From RGIG1927 sp045546275 (GTDB lineage Bacteria; Bacillota; Clostridia; UMGS1883): a stretch of 64,000 nt of DNA. The position numbers and the translations under genes were made by a program. Shown one piece after another: positions 41,042-49,823 of the stretch. The stretch is taken from the NCBI GenBank assembly GCA_045546275.1, contig JAZQCM010000014.1, positions 248,001 through 312,000 of the forward strand. The letters run 5' to 3'. How positions within the stretch are numbered: the first letter of the stretch is position 1; every line of letters starts with the position of its first letter. The notes beneath the pieces were generated by a model. That model saw nothing but the letters and a program-made list of their open reading frames with translations, did no database searches and was not told the origin of the DNA.

Positions 41042-43957
41042 ATGAAGACTTTTACTAAAGTATTGTCTTTTATATTGGCAGTAGCAATGCTTCTTTCAGT
41101 AGCTTCTTTTAACGTTTTTGCTGAAGATGCAGAAGAAGTTGTTGCTTTGACGGACGTTGATACCTCAAGCACAGTAGGCAAAGCAGTGTCCAGACTTGTT
41201 TCCTTGGGCATTATCAACGGATATCCCGACGGAACATTCAAGCCCGACAACACAATCACAAGAGCTGAGTTCTGTGTTGTTATGGTTAAGTTTGAAGGTA
41301 TGCAGGACTTTATCAATCCTGATGCTTATACAGGCTTTGAAGATTTGGATACAGACGAAAACTATGCATGGGTTCGTCCTTATGTTGCAATGGCAGTAAA
41401 CCGTGGTATTATCAACGGCTTTGAAGATGGCACATTCCGTGCAGCTGACCCTGTTACTTACGAACAGGCAATCAAAATGATTATGTGCTCCTTAGGCTAT
41501 AAGAATTCTGCACAGATTCCCACAATTACAGGTGACTGGTCATCCGGTTATGTTGCAAAGGCTATGCAGTTGGGCGTAACAAAGGGTACATCCATTGTGA
41601 ACAAAACTAACCCCACAACAAGAGGAACAGTTGCAGTTCTTACAAGCAATGCACTTGATGCTGAAAAGGAAGACATCACAACTGAGAGTGGTGACGTTAT
41701 CATTGGCGGTGACAATGCATTTGCAGATCTTGACTACGATGAAGTAAAGGGTATTGTAACAGGTACTTACATTACTGAACTCGAAGATGCAAACAGCTAT
41801 GTTCCCAAGAACCACATCCAGATTGAAGATGAAATTTACGAAATAGGTTTTTCACGTAACCCCAACGAATTGCTCGGCTGCTACGTGGAAGCTACTATTT
41901 ACAAGAATTCTGATGGTGATTATCCTCTTGTAAAGAGCATCACTCCCACAAAGAAGACTGACGTTATCACTGTTAATGCAGGTCTTGTGGGTGAGTATGA
42001 CGGCGAAAGCCTTATGTATCAGACAAGCAAGGAATCCAAGACTAAGACTGTTAATGTTGACGAAGATTATATTGTAATCTTTAACAACAAGTACGATGAA
42101 GAATACGACATCGCAAAGCTTGAAGAAGAGCTTGTAAACGGTTATGTTGACCTTGTAGACAATGACGGCGATAAGAGCATTGATGTTGTAAGAGTTAATT
42201 CTTACGAAGTATACGTTGTTGCATCCAAGAGTAATTCTTCTCAGAAGATTACACTTATGTACGATGCTGAATACGACGGCGAAAGCACATTGATGTTCCC
42301 CGAAGAATCTACATCCGTAATTTTCTCTCTTACAAGAAACGGTAAGGAAATCAAGTTCAGCGATATTGCTAAGTGGGACGTTCTTAACATTAAGCGTTCA
42401 AACGAAGAGCTTGACGGCAAAATGTATTACGAGGTTGTAGTAACAAGAGATACTGTTTCCGGTATTGTTGACGAGAGAGATACTTCCGATGCTGCATACA
42501 TTGTAGTTGGCGGCAAGGAATACAGCATTTCTGCTTCTTACCTTGACCTTATTGCAGAAGAGCACGAAGATGCAGCAACACTTGTTCCCGGTGATTCTGT
42601 TCAGGTGTACCTTGATGCATTCAACCAGATTGTAGCTGCAGCAAAGGCAACAGTAAACAACTCCGCAGAAAGCTATGCATATCTTCTTTCTCTTCGTCAG
42701 GACTCTGACAAGAGCGAATATGACCTTGAATTCTGGCTTTACACAACAAAGGGCAAGTACCTTGAAATTGGTGCTGCTGAAAAGATTACAATCGACGGCA
42801 CTAAGTACAAGGCACTTGATGACGATATTTTAGATTACCTTGAAGACACTGCAGAAACTGCAAACAAAACATATCCTGATGCAGATGGCACATACATTTA
42901 TCAGCAGCCCATCATTTATCAGACAAACTCCGATGGTCTTGTTTCTGTAATTTATACAGTTGAAAGTACAGAAAACGAAGATATTTCTCAGGTAATGGAA
43001 GATGAAGACGGCGATTCTTACTTTGTTCCTTACGATGTAAGACAGTACAAGTCCTCTTCCAAGAGCTTTACTGACTTTAAGGTAAGCAGCTCCTCAAAGA
43101 TTATTTTCGTTCCCGATAACAGAAGCGATACAGATGAATATCTTACATTCTCTTCTTACTCAAAGGCATTTGCAAACGCAAGAAATTATCATGTAGAAGC
43201 ATATGGTCTTACATCAAGTAAAACAGCATCCTTGGTGCTTATCTATCATGAAAACGACTCCAGAATTTACACAAGTTCTTCTCCCTGGATGATTGTTGCA
43301 TCCAAGAGCCAGACGGCTACAGGCACTCACATTAAGGGTTATCAGGGTACAAGCTACTCTTTGAAGAACGTAACTGTTGACGAAGACGACGGTCCCTCAA
43401 TTTCCGCTATCGGCAAGGGTGATATCATCAGATACATTGTTAACAGCGAAGGTAATCTTATCGATTACCAGATCTGGTTTGACGCAAGTGATCCTGCTCA
43501 GCTTGAAAACATAAGCAATGCTTATGACGAAGCGTATGCTGAAGGTGACGATATCCAGAAGCGTATTATTGAAATTCATTCAACAAATACAGAACCCAGA
43601 AAGGACTATCCCACATCAACATTCCGTCTTCAGTATGGTACTGTAACAGGTATTACTCTTAAGAGCGAAGACGATACTGATACTGTTGATGAACAGACTA
43701 TCAATATTTCACCTTACATTGTAGGCGATGGTGTTGACATTATGGGTGAGGATGATGACCGTGGTTTCATTTCCGAAGAAATTGGTTCTTCCGTAAAGGT
43801 GTTCCAGTTTGACCGCAGCAGCAGAAATGCAGACGTTATTACAGAGGCTGACCTTAGCGAAATTCTTGACTACGAAAACTATGAGGATGACGCAACAAGA
43901 GTAATTGTTTTCACAGCTAGCGGTACACTCAGAATGATTTATATCATTAACGAATAA
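41042..43957 (+). CDS. SLH-domain surface (S-layer-like) protein
   Basis: A 971-residue exported protein. The ATG at 41042 has AAGGAGG 9 bases upstream and gives a signal peptide ending NVFAE. Three SLH repeats occupy about 38-215: GIINGYPDGTFKPDNTITRAEF, GIINGFEDGTFRAADPVTYEQA and the weaker GVTKGTSIVNKTNPTTRGTV. They bind pyruvylated wall polymer. The remaining about 750 residues are acidic, beta-rich and poor in Cys, with many D, E, Y and S residues, and have no domain I recognise. High D/E and regular codon use in common, highly expressed codons fit an abundant S-layer protein. Own promoter and strong terminator. Confidence 0.9.
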   Translation: MKTFTKVLSFILAVAMLLSVASFNVFAEDAEEVVALTDVDTSSTVGKAVSRLVSLGIINGYPDGTFKPDNTITRAEFCVVMVKFEGMQDFINPDAYTGFEDLDTDENYAWVRPYVAMAVNRGIINGFEDGTFRAADPVTYEQAIKMIMCSLGYKNSAQIPTITGDWSSGYVAKAMQLGVTKGTSIVNKTNPTTRGTVAVLTSNALDAEKEDITTESGDVIIGGDNAFADLDYDEVKGIVTGTYITELEDANSYVPKNHIQIEDEIYEIGFSRNPNELLGCYVEATIYKNSDGDYPLVKSITPTKKTDVITVNAGLVGEYDGESLMYQTSKESKTKTVNVDEDYIVIFNNKYDEEYDIAKLEEELVNGYVDLVDNDGDKSIDVVRVNSYEVYVVASKSNSSQKITLMYDAEYDGESTLMFPEESTSVIFSLTRNGKEIKFSDIAKWDVLNIKRSNEELDGKMYYEVVVTRDTVSGIVDERDTSDAAYIVVGGKEYSISASYLDLIAEEHEDAATLVPGDSVQVYLDAFNQIVAAAKATVNNSAESYAYLLSLRQDSDKSEYDLEFWLYTTKGKYLEIGAAEKITIDGTKYKALDDDILDYLEDTAETANKTYPDADGTYIYQQPIIYQTNSDGLVSVIYTVESTENEDISQVMEDEDGDSYFVPYDVRQYKSSSKSFTDFKVSSSSKIIFVPDNRSDTDEYLTFSSYSKAFANARNYHVEAYGLTSSKTASLVLIYHENDSRIYTSSSPWMIVASKSQTATGTHIKGYQGTSYSLKNVTVDEDDGPSISAIGKGDIIRYIVNSEGNLIDYQIWFDASDPAQLENISNAYDEAYAEGDDIQKRIIEIHSTNTEPRKDYPTSTFRLQYGTVTGITLKSEDDTDTVDEQTINISPYIVGDGVDIMGEDDDRGFISEEIGSSVKVFQFDRSSRNADVITEADLSEILDYENYEDDATRVIVFTASGTLRMIYIINE

Positions 43958-43963
43958 AACTTT

Positions 43964-43993
43964 AAAAGAGCGTTCGTAAGAACGCTCTTTTTT
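43964..43993 (+). terminator. Strong terminator after the SLH protein
   Basis: AAAAGAGCGTTC - GTAA - GAACGCTC followed by TTTTTT. Confidence 0.93.
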
Positions 43994-44264
43994 GCGTTAT
44001 AGGAAATTGCGTATTTCCTATAACGCAAAAATAAATTTGATTTTATTGCCATGCGAGAATTTCCTCGCGAGACTCGGAAAACGCATATGGCATTACAAAT
44101 GCTGAGCTATCCGAAGCGTAAGCGAGGCGAATAGCTCGTATGCGAAAACTGTCCGTAATTGACGAGCCATCGGCGAAGTCAGAACGGATACGGTTGACCG
44201 CGTGTTTTCTCCTCTGTTTTCCATAGTTGCAACTATATAAGCGAGTGTCGGAGACACTTTTTTC
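43991..44264. repeat. Structured non-coding region with nested inverted repeats
   Basis: No gene fits here. It opens with a perfect 17-bp inverted repeat (43991-44007 with 44013-44029, arms TTTGCGTTATAGGAAAT). Then follow GCGAG-AATTTC-CTCGC near 44055, an outer pair TGCCAT / ATGGCA around it, GAGCTAT / ATAGCTC at about 44105-44137, and a final AGTGTC-GGA-GACACT with six Ts at 44244-44264. The GCGA-rich wording resembles the island at 16042. It may be a structured RNA, a repeat family or decayed sequence. Confidence 0.55.
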
Positions 44265-44293
44265 TTGAAAAAATGTGGTAGGGATGGTAGAAT
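44265..44293 (+). promoter_or_regulatory. Promoter of the DUF815 ATPase gene
   Basis: TTGAAA (44265-44270), 17-bp spacer, TAGAAT (44288-44293), directly after a weak hairpin terminator. Confidence 0.65.
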
Positions 44294-44312
44294 AGGAAGC
44301 GAGGTGTTAAAC

Positions 44313-45458
44313 ATGGATATAAAAAAACTGGCAGAAGACTTAAAGTCTTTGGCTGTATTCAGATGTATATTAGAAGATGAAGCTGTTAAAGCGTTTATTA
44401 ATCTTTGTTGTGACAAAAGTGCTGACAAGCTTGGCGATTTTACTGAAAAACTCTATAAAAGAGGGGATAATCTTTCAAAAATTATGCTTGATGTAGTGCT
44501 TTTCAGCGAAAATATATGCAGTACAATGAAAGCTGCCGATGAAGAAATTTCTCCGATAGTAAAGAAAAGATGCGAAAAGGAGCTTGAATTTATTTCAAAA
44601 GCGTCCCTTGTTTCTTCGGACGAATTTGGCGAAAGTGGTTTGTGGGAAACTACAAAAATTGATTTTCATGAAGCCTTTGCAAAAAGACTTGAAAATATTA
44701 AAAAAACAGGCTACGGTGTTTTTGCCCGAAACTATATGTTTACCATAGAGGATAAAGAAATTGTTCCTGCTATTTTCCGTGACGATACCACAGTGGAGTC
44801 ATTAAAGGGCTATGAAAGACAGCGCAACCAGATTGACAACAACATTAAAGCTCTTTTAAAAGGCAAGGTTGCGGCAAACATGCTCCTTTACGGTGACAGC
44901 GGTACAGGCAAAAGCGCAACAATAAAGGCGCTCACAAATTACTATGGCGAAAAGGGCTTAAGACTTATTGAAATTAAGAAAAGTCAGATAAGCCTTATTC
45001 CATACATTATGGGAAAGGTTAGCACAAGCCCCTTGAAATTTATTCTGTTTTTGGACGATTTAACCTTTGACCCAAGTGACGATGCTTTCGGCAACATGAA
45101 GGCTGTGCTGGAGGGCAGTGTTGCGGCAAGAGCAAAAAATACTTGTATTTGTGTCACAAGTAACCGTCGTCACCTTGTTAAAGAAACTGCTGCAGACCGC
45201 GAAGGCGGAGATTTGCACAGAAGAGACACCATGGAGGAAATCGGCGCTTTAACCCAAAGGTTTGGCTTGAGCGTTGTTTACGAAAAACCCGACAGATTAA
45301 GCTACATAAAGGTATTAGAGGAAATTGCGGCAGATCACTTAATTGAAATAACCGAAGCTGAAATTAAAGAGGCTGAAGCCTTTGCAATAAGTAAAGGCGG
45401 ACGAAGCTGCAGAGTGGCAAAGCAGTATGTTGAAGAGCTTATAAGAAGGATGGACTGA
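44313..45458 (+). CDS. DUF815-family AAA ATPase
   Basis: A 381-residue P-loop ATPase. Start at the ATG at 44313 (GAGGTG upstream). The N-terminal 160 residues are helical. The ATPase core has Walker A GDSGTGKSA at about 192-200, Walker B FILFLDDLTFD at about 240-250, and sensor CICVTSNRRHLVKE followed by DLHRRDTMEEIGALTQRFGL. This order, with KGYERQRNQIDNN just before the core, is specific to DUF815, whose cellular role is not known. It is followed by a NUDIX gene after one base. Confidence 0.88.
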   Translation: MDIKKLAEDLKSLAVFRCILEDEAVKAFINLCCDKSADKLGDFTEKLYKRGDNLSKIMLDVVLFSENICSTMKAADEEISPIVKKRCEKELEFISKASLVSSDEFGESGLWETTKIDFHEAFAKRLENIKKTGYGVFARNYMFTIEDKEIVPAIFRDDTTVESLKGYERQRNQIDNNIKALLKGKVAANMLLYGDSGTGKSATIKALTNYYGEKGLRLIEIKKSQISLIPYIMGKVSTSPLKFILFLDDLTFDPSDDAFGNMKAVLEGSVAARAKNTCICVTSNRRHLVKETAADREGGDLHRRDTMEEIGALTQRFGLSVVYEKPDRLSYIKVLEEIAADHLIEITEAEIKEAEAFAISKGGRSCRVAKQYVEELIRRMD

Positions 45459-45459
45459 C

Positions 45460-46011
45460 GTGGAATTTTTTGATGTATACAATGAATGTGGCATGCCTAC
45501 AGGTGAAAAGGTTGAAAGGCATATAGCTCACGAAAAAGGAATACTACACGGCGCAGTACATATTTATATTTATCGCAAAAAGGGTGACAGATACGATATT
45601 TTACTGCAAAAAAGGGCTGAAGGCAAGGACAGCTTTCCTCTTTGCTGGGACACCTCCTGTGCAGGCCATGTAACAAGCGGTGACAGCTTTGAGGAAACCG
45701 TTAAAAAAGAGCTTATGGAAGAGTTGGGCATAAAAATAAACGAAAACGAAGCAGTTCATTGCTTTACAAAAATAGTAACAAAAATAAACACCTTTTACGG
45801 GAAGGTGTTTAATGACCACGAAATTTACAAGGTGTATAAATTGGAGCGTAATGAGCCTTCAGAAAGCTTTGTTTTTCAAAAGGAAGAAATATGCGATTTG
45901 AAATGGATGGACTCTGACAGCCTTTTGAAGGAGCTTGAAAAGGGAAACAAAGAGTATTGTATTATGATAGATACATATAAAGAGGCTTTAAAGCACATAA
46001 AAAGTGAGTAG
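45460..46011 (+). CDS. NUDIX hydrolase, isopentenyl-diphosphate-isomerase-like (YfcD type)
   Basis: A 183-residue NUDIX protein. It begins EFFDVYNECGMPTGEKVERH, the start typical of the YfcD / IDI-like group, and has LLQKRAEGKDSFPLCWDTSCAGHV before the Nudix box. The box reads G-HVTSG-D-7 residues-KELMEELGI, with Asp for the first Glu and Lys for Arg; the metal-binding EE pair is kept. GTG start at 45460, one base after the ATPase stop. Substrate unknown. The stop codon lies in the stem of the terminator. Confidence 0.85.
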   Translation: MEFFDVYNECGMPTGEKVERHIAHEKGILHGAVHIYIYRKKGDRYDILLQKRAEGKDSFPLCWDTSCAGHVTSGDSFEETVKKELMEELGIKINENEAVHCFTKIVTKINTFYGKVFNDHEIYKVYKLERNEPSESFVFQKEEICDLKWMDSDSLLKELEKGNKEYCIMIDTYKEALKHIKSE

Positions 46012-46031
46012 CACAAGCTACTCACTTTTTT
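46000..46031. terminator. Bidirectional terminator
   Basis: AAAAGTGAGTAGC - ACAA - GCTACTCACTTTT plus TT. It lies between the NUDIX gene and the convergent lectin gene. Confidence 0.92.
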
Positions 46032-46039
46032 GGTTTAAT

Positions 46040-47326
46040 TTAGTTTGTATAACCCATTGTCCACACCTGGCTCTTGTTATTATCGCGATATTCCTGTGTA
46101 AGTGTAGAGCCTGTAATGGTGAGGTAAAGATTGGAATGAACACTCTTTATAAGATATGTGTCATTGCCCTGGCTTTCCAAAATCCAGCACTGGTTGGGGT
46201 CGCCTGAGGTGTACCAGGTAATGATTGAACCGCCTGCATCGTAGGACTGACCGTTAACGTCAAGGCTCATGTCGGTTGCAATGTTAGTCAATGTGTAAAC
46301 ATTGGTGTTTACTTCGTTTAATCTCCACTTCTGATTGTTGTTGTCGGTTTTAGCGGAAACCTGAAGACCGTTATTGTCAGTAAGTGTGTTGGAACCAATT
46401 GAGAATGTACGATAAGCACCTGTCTTGGGAGCGTTTTCAACAACCGGAGCGTTAAATTCTCTGATTTCCCAAAGCTGAATGGGCTTGTTTGTTCTTACGT
46501 TCTGTACTGTGTTTGTATCTGTAGGCTCAATGGGGAGAGCAGATGTCTTTGCATAAACCAAAGCTCCGCCTTCAATATCCAAAATGGTGAACATCTGGTT
46601 TTCTGCACCTGTGGGGTCCCATGTGATAATTTCGCCGCCTGCATCCACACTGTGACCGGATACGTCAAAGCACTGACCATTTGTGATTGACTGAATGAAG
46701 AAATAGCCGTCTGTGGGAGAAGTGTTGAACTTAAAGCCCTGGCTTGCCTTTTCTGTAAATTCTTCGCTTTCAAGTGTGTAGTGGTCTGTTGCAGTAAGTG
46801 CTTTGCCTGTTTCCTTATTAATAAAAGCGTAGGTTTTGTCTTTGTTGATTACTGTGTATTCAATAACAGGTTCAGGCTTACTTGTGAGTGTAACAGTTCT
46901 TGTAGCACCATCCCAGGATACTTCCTTGTCAAAAGCTTCGCCGATTGCACGAACAGGAAGGTAGGTTGTGCCGTCCTTCAAAATGGGGTTAACAACGTTT
47001 CCGTTTGCGTCTTTAGCTGTGAACTTGCCACCGTTAATGAAAATGTTAATAACGTCTGTTTTCTTTGCAAGAACAGAAACACCATTAATAAACACGCTCT
47101 TTGTAGCATCGTCCCATGTTACTTCAAGATTAAGTGCATTTGCAATTGCACGAACAGGAAGGTAGGTTGTGCCGTCAACTAAAATCGGGGGTACTTCAAC
47201 GCCTTGTGCATTTTTGCAGTCAATAACTTCGCCGTCAAGCATAACGGTTACGTTGTCTTCTGCCATTGCAGGAATTGTCGCAAGTGCCAGCATAAGCACA
47301 AGCATGATTGCCAGTAATTTTTTCAT
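46040..47326 (-). CDS. Secreted copper-amine-oxidase-N / ricin-type lectin protein (copy 2)
   Basis: A 428-residue exported protein (signal ending TIPAMAE). Two copper-amine-oxidase-N repeats (about 25-78 and 88-152) carry TTYLPVRAIANALNLEVTWD and TTYLPVRAIGEAFDKEVSWD. The rest is one or two beta-trefoil (ricin B-type) lectin domains: YAFINKETGKALTA, CFDVSGHSVDAGGEIITWDP and later SLDVNGQSYDAGGSIITWYTSGDPNQCW, with the repeated Q-x-W motif (NQMF, NQKW, NQCW, SQVW). It probably binds cell-wall or host glycans. It is a paralogue of the gene at 47355, 28 bases upstream, and is transcribed with it. Confidence 0.88.
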   Translation of the reverse strand: MKKLLAIMLVLMLALATIPAMAEDNVTVMLDGEVIDCKNAQGVEVPPILVDGTTYLPVRAIANALNLEVTWDDATKSVFINGVSVLAKKTDVINIFINGGKFTAKDANGNVVNPILKDGTTYLPVRAIGEAFDKEVSWDGATRTVTLTSKPEPVIEYTVINKDKTYAFINKETGKALTATDHYTLESEEFTEKASQGFKFNTSPTDGYFFIQSITNGQCFDVSGHSVDAGGEIITWDPTGAENQMFTILDIEGGALVYAKTSALPIEPTDTNTVQNVRTNKPIQLWEIREFNAPVVENAPKTGAYRTFSIGSNTLTDNNGLQVSAKTDNNNQKWRLNEVNTNVYTLTNIATDMSLDVNGQSYDAGGSIITWYTSGDPNQCWILESQGNDTYLIKSVHSNLYLTITGSTLTQEYRDNNKSQVWTMGYTN

Positions 47327-47354
47327 AATGTTTTCCTCCTAAGATGTAAATAAA

Positions 47355-48620
47355 TTATTTTACAACAGAAACTACCCAGTTCTGTTTATAAGACTCGTTT
47401 AATTCTGCATGGACAACCGTACCGTCGGAGCCGATTGAAAGGTAAAGAGATGAGTGAACACTCTTTATAAGGTATGTTCCGTCATTTTGCTTTTCAAAAG
47501 TCCAGCGCTGGTTAGGGTCACCTGAGGTGTTGTAAACAATAATCGGGTCACCGCTTGTTTTGGAGTTGTTTGCAACGTCTAAGCTCTTATTGGTGTTTTT
47601 GTTTGTTATAACATATTCGCCGTCCTCGTTAGGGGTAAGAGCCCAGCAAAGAGCATCGTAGTTATCTTTTATATAGCCATATGCCAAGCCGTCTGTGCTG
47701 TAAAGGGACAAATCGCCAATGGAAATAGTGTAGTAAGATTTTTCTTCCTTCTTTTCCACAGGTGTAAATTCAACTACATCCCATTTTTGTACTAAGCTTT
47801 CTCTTTTTGCGTTCTGCTTTACAACGCCTGCAGAGTCTTCCATGGGAAGAAGAGAGGAGAGAGCGTATATAATATAGCCGTTTTCAACTTTTTCAATCTT
47901 AAACTTCTGGTTGTCGGCAGTGCCTTTGTTATATGTAATAATTTTTGCACCGGGGTTTTTGGAATTTCCGTTAACGTCAAAGTTTTTGTCGTTTGAAGCT
48001 GTTATGTAATAGTAGCCATCAGCATCCGCTTTTGTAAGGGTAAAGCCCTGATAAGTGTAGTTGTTGAAATTTTCAAGTACTAAACCATTGTTAACCAGGC
48101 TGATTGCCTTGCCGTTTGCCTTGTTTATAAAGGCGTAGGTTTTGCCCTCTTCAATTTCTGCAAGAGTGGGAGTTGTAAGGAAAACCGTGTGAGTTTCCTG
48201 GTCCCATGAAACAGTTTTATTAAACTTTTCGCTTATTGCACGAATGGGAAGGTAGGTTGTGCCGTCCTTTAAAATGGGGTTAACAACCTTGCCGTTAACA
48301 TCAGTAGGAATAAGCTTAACACCATTTATGTAAACATTTACAACATCAGTTTTTTCAGCTTTTTCGGGTGTGCCGTTAATAAACACACTCTTTGTGGAAT
48401 CGTCCCATTCAATTGAAAGGTTCAATGCATTTGCAATTGCCCTCACGGGAAGATAGGTTGTGCCGTTTTCAAGCATGGGATAAACCGTGTTGCCGTTAAC
48501 ATCCTTCGGCTCCAATGTAACATTGTCAATAACAACCGAAATGTAATCCTTTGCCCCAAGAGAGGTAACAGGCACTGCTGCCAGTATAAAAACCAGCATG
48601 AATAAAAGAAACTTTTTCAT
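47355..48620 (-). CDS. Secreted copper-amine-oxidase-N / ricin-type lectin protein (copy 1)
   Basis: A 421-residue paralogue of the next gene with the same domain order. Signal peptide ending TSLGA; copper-amine-oxidase-N repeats with TTYLPVRAIANALNLSIEWD and TTYLPIRAISEKFNKTVSWD; then beta-trefoil lectin repeats (YAFINKANGKAISL, NFDVNGNSKNPGAKIITYNK, SLDVANNSKTSGDPIIVYNT, NQRW, KQNW). Both end with the same SVHS-x-LYL strand. The pair is a tandem duplication that has since diverged, mainly in the lectin part. The shared promoter lies at 48653-48681, divergent from argC. Confidence 0.88.
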   Translation of the reverse strand: MKKFLLFMLVFILAAVPVTSLGAKDYISVVIDNVTLEPKDVNGNTVYPMLENGTTYLPVRAIANALNLSIEWDDSTKSVFINGTPEKAEKTDVVNVYINGVKLIPTDVNGKVVNPILKDGTTYLPIRAISEKFNKTVSWDQETHTVFLTTPTLAEIEEGKTYAFINKANGKAISLVNNGLVLENFNNYTYQGFTLTKADADGYYYITASNDKNFDVNGNSKNPGAKIITYNKGTADNQKFKIEKVENGYIIYALSSLLPMEDSAGVVKQNAKRESLVQKWDVVEFTPVEKKEEKSYYTISIGDLSLYSTDGLAYGYIKDNYDALCWALTPNEDGEYVITNKNTNKSLDVANNSKTSGDPIIVYNTSGDPNQRWTFEKQNDGTYLIKSVHSSLYLSIGSDGTVVHAELNESYKQNWVVSVVK

Positions 48621-48652
48621 TAAGGAAACCCTCCTGTGTATATTATATAAAT

Positions 48653-48681
48653 ATTATAGTACAAAGAGTAATATTTGTCAA
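48653..48681 (-). promoter_or_regulatory. Promoter of the lectin gene pair
   Basis: Minus strand TTGACA (48681-48676), 17-bp spacer, TATAAT (48658-48653): perfect consensus. Confidence 0.9.
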
Positions 48682-48710
48682 AATATTTTAAGAAATAATG
48701 CTAAAAGGGG

Positions 48711-48739
48711 TTGCAAAAATATACGAGGTGGTGTATAAT
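48711..48739 (+). promoter_or_regulatory. Promoter of argCB
   Basis: TTGCAA (48711-48716), 17-bp spacer, TATAAT (48734-48739). No arginine-repressor site is evident near it. Confidence 0.8.
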
Positions 48740-48770
48740 TATGAATATTTTTCAAAAAGGATATGATAGT

Positions 48771-49811
48771 ATGATTAAAGTTGGCGTTCTTGGCGCAACA
48801 GGCTATGCAGGCGAAGAGCTTGTAAGAATTCTTTCAGGACACAAGGAAGTTGAAATTAAAATGCTTGTTTCACATTCCTATGTGGGACAGAAAATGAGCG
48901 ATATTTACCCTCATTTAAGAGGCATTTGCGATATAGTATGCGAGGACTTGGATGTTGATAAGGCAGCAAAGGAATGTGACGTTGTGTTCACAGCTCTTCC
49001 TCACGGCGCATCGAAGGAGGTTATCCCCGCACTTTACGAAAAGGGCTTGAAGGTTATTGACCTTTCGGGCGACTTCCGTTATAACGATGTTGCAGTTTAT
49101 GAACAGTGGTACGGAGAAAAGCATTCAAACCCCGAGCTTTTGGACGAATCTGTTTATGGTCTTTGTGAGCTTCACCGTGAGGAAATCAAAAAAGCTAAGC
49201 TTATTGGCAACCCCGGCTGCTACACAACCTGCTCAATTCTGGGCATGGCACCCTTGGTTAAAAACGGTTACATTGACAATTCCAGCATTATTATCGACGC
49301 AAAAAGCGGTGTAACAGGTGCAGGAAGAGGCTTACATATTAATTATCATTTCTGTGAATGTACAGAAAACTTAATGGCATACAAGGTTGGCACACATCGC
49401 CACACAAGCGAAATTGAACAGGAGTTGTCGCTTCTGGCAGGGGAGAGCATTGCGCTTTCCTTCACTCCTCACTTAGTTCCCATGAAACGTGGCATTTTTG
49501 CAACAAGCTATGCTAATTTAAAGGTTGACAAATCCACCGAGGAAGTTGTGGAGCTTTACAAAGAATTTTACAAGGGCGAAAAGTTTGTCCGTGTTTACGA
49601 TGCAGGCAAATTGCCCGAATCAAACCACGTATCGGGCAGTAACTTTGTTGACATTGGTGTTGTGGTTGACAAGAGGTTAAAGAGAGTTATTGTAATAAGT
49701 GCCATCGACAACCTCTTCAAGGGCGCTGCAGGTCAGGCTGTGCAGAACATGAACATCATGTTTGGATTGGACGAAGCTACAGGCATTTCCGGCGCAGGAT
49801 TTTATATGTAA
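48771..49811 (+). CDS. argC: N-acetyl-gamma-glutamyl-phosphate reductase
   Basis: A 346-residue NADPH-dependent reductase, third step of arginine synthesis from glutamate. Start at 48771 gives MIKVGVLGATGYAGEELVRIL, the Rossmann signature. The open frame goes further up but over the promoter. The active-site Cys is in GNPGCYTT (about 148-155); VTGAGRGLH and the late His pair HRHTSEIEQE support the call. Overall length is normal. argB follows after 12 bases. argJ, argD and argF are not nearby, so the pathway is split across the genome or incomplete. Confidence 0.96.
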   Translation: MIKVGVLGATGYAGEELVRILSGHKEVEIKMLVSHSYVGQKMSDIYPHLRGICDIVCEDLDVDKAAKECDVVFTALPHGASKEVIPALYEKGLKVIDLSGDFRYNDVAVYEQWYGEKHSNPELLDESVYGLCELHREEIKKAKLIGNPGCYTTCSILGMAPLVKNGYIDNSSIIIDAKSGVTGAGRGLHINYHFCECTENLMAYKVGTHRHTSEIEQELSLLAGESIALSFTPHLVPMKRGIFATSYANLKVDKSTEEVVELYKEFYKGEKFVRVYDAGKLPESNHVSGSNFVDIGVVVDKRLKRVIVISAIDNLFKGAAGQAVQNMNIMFGLDEATGISGAGFYM

Positions 49812-49823
49812 GGAGATTATACT

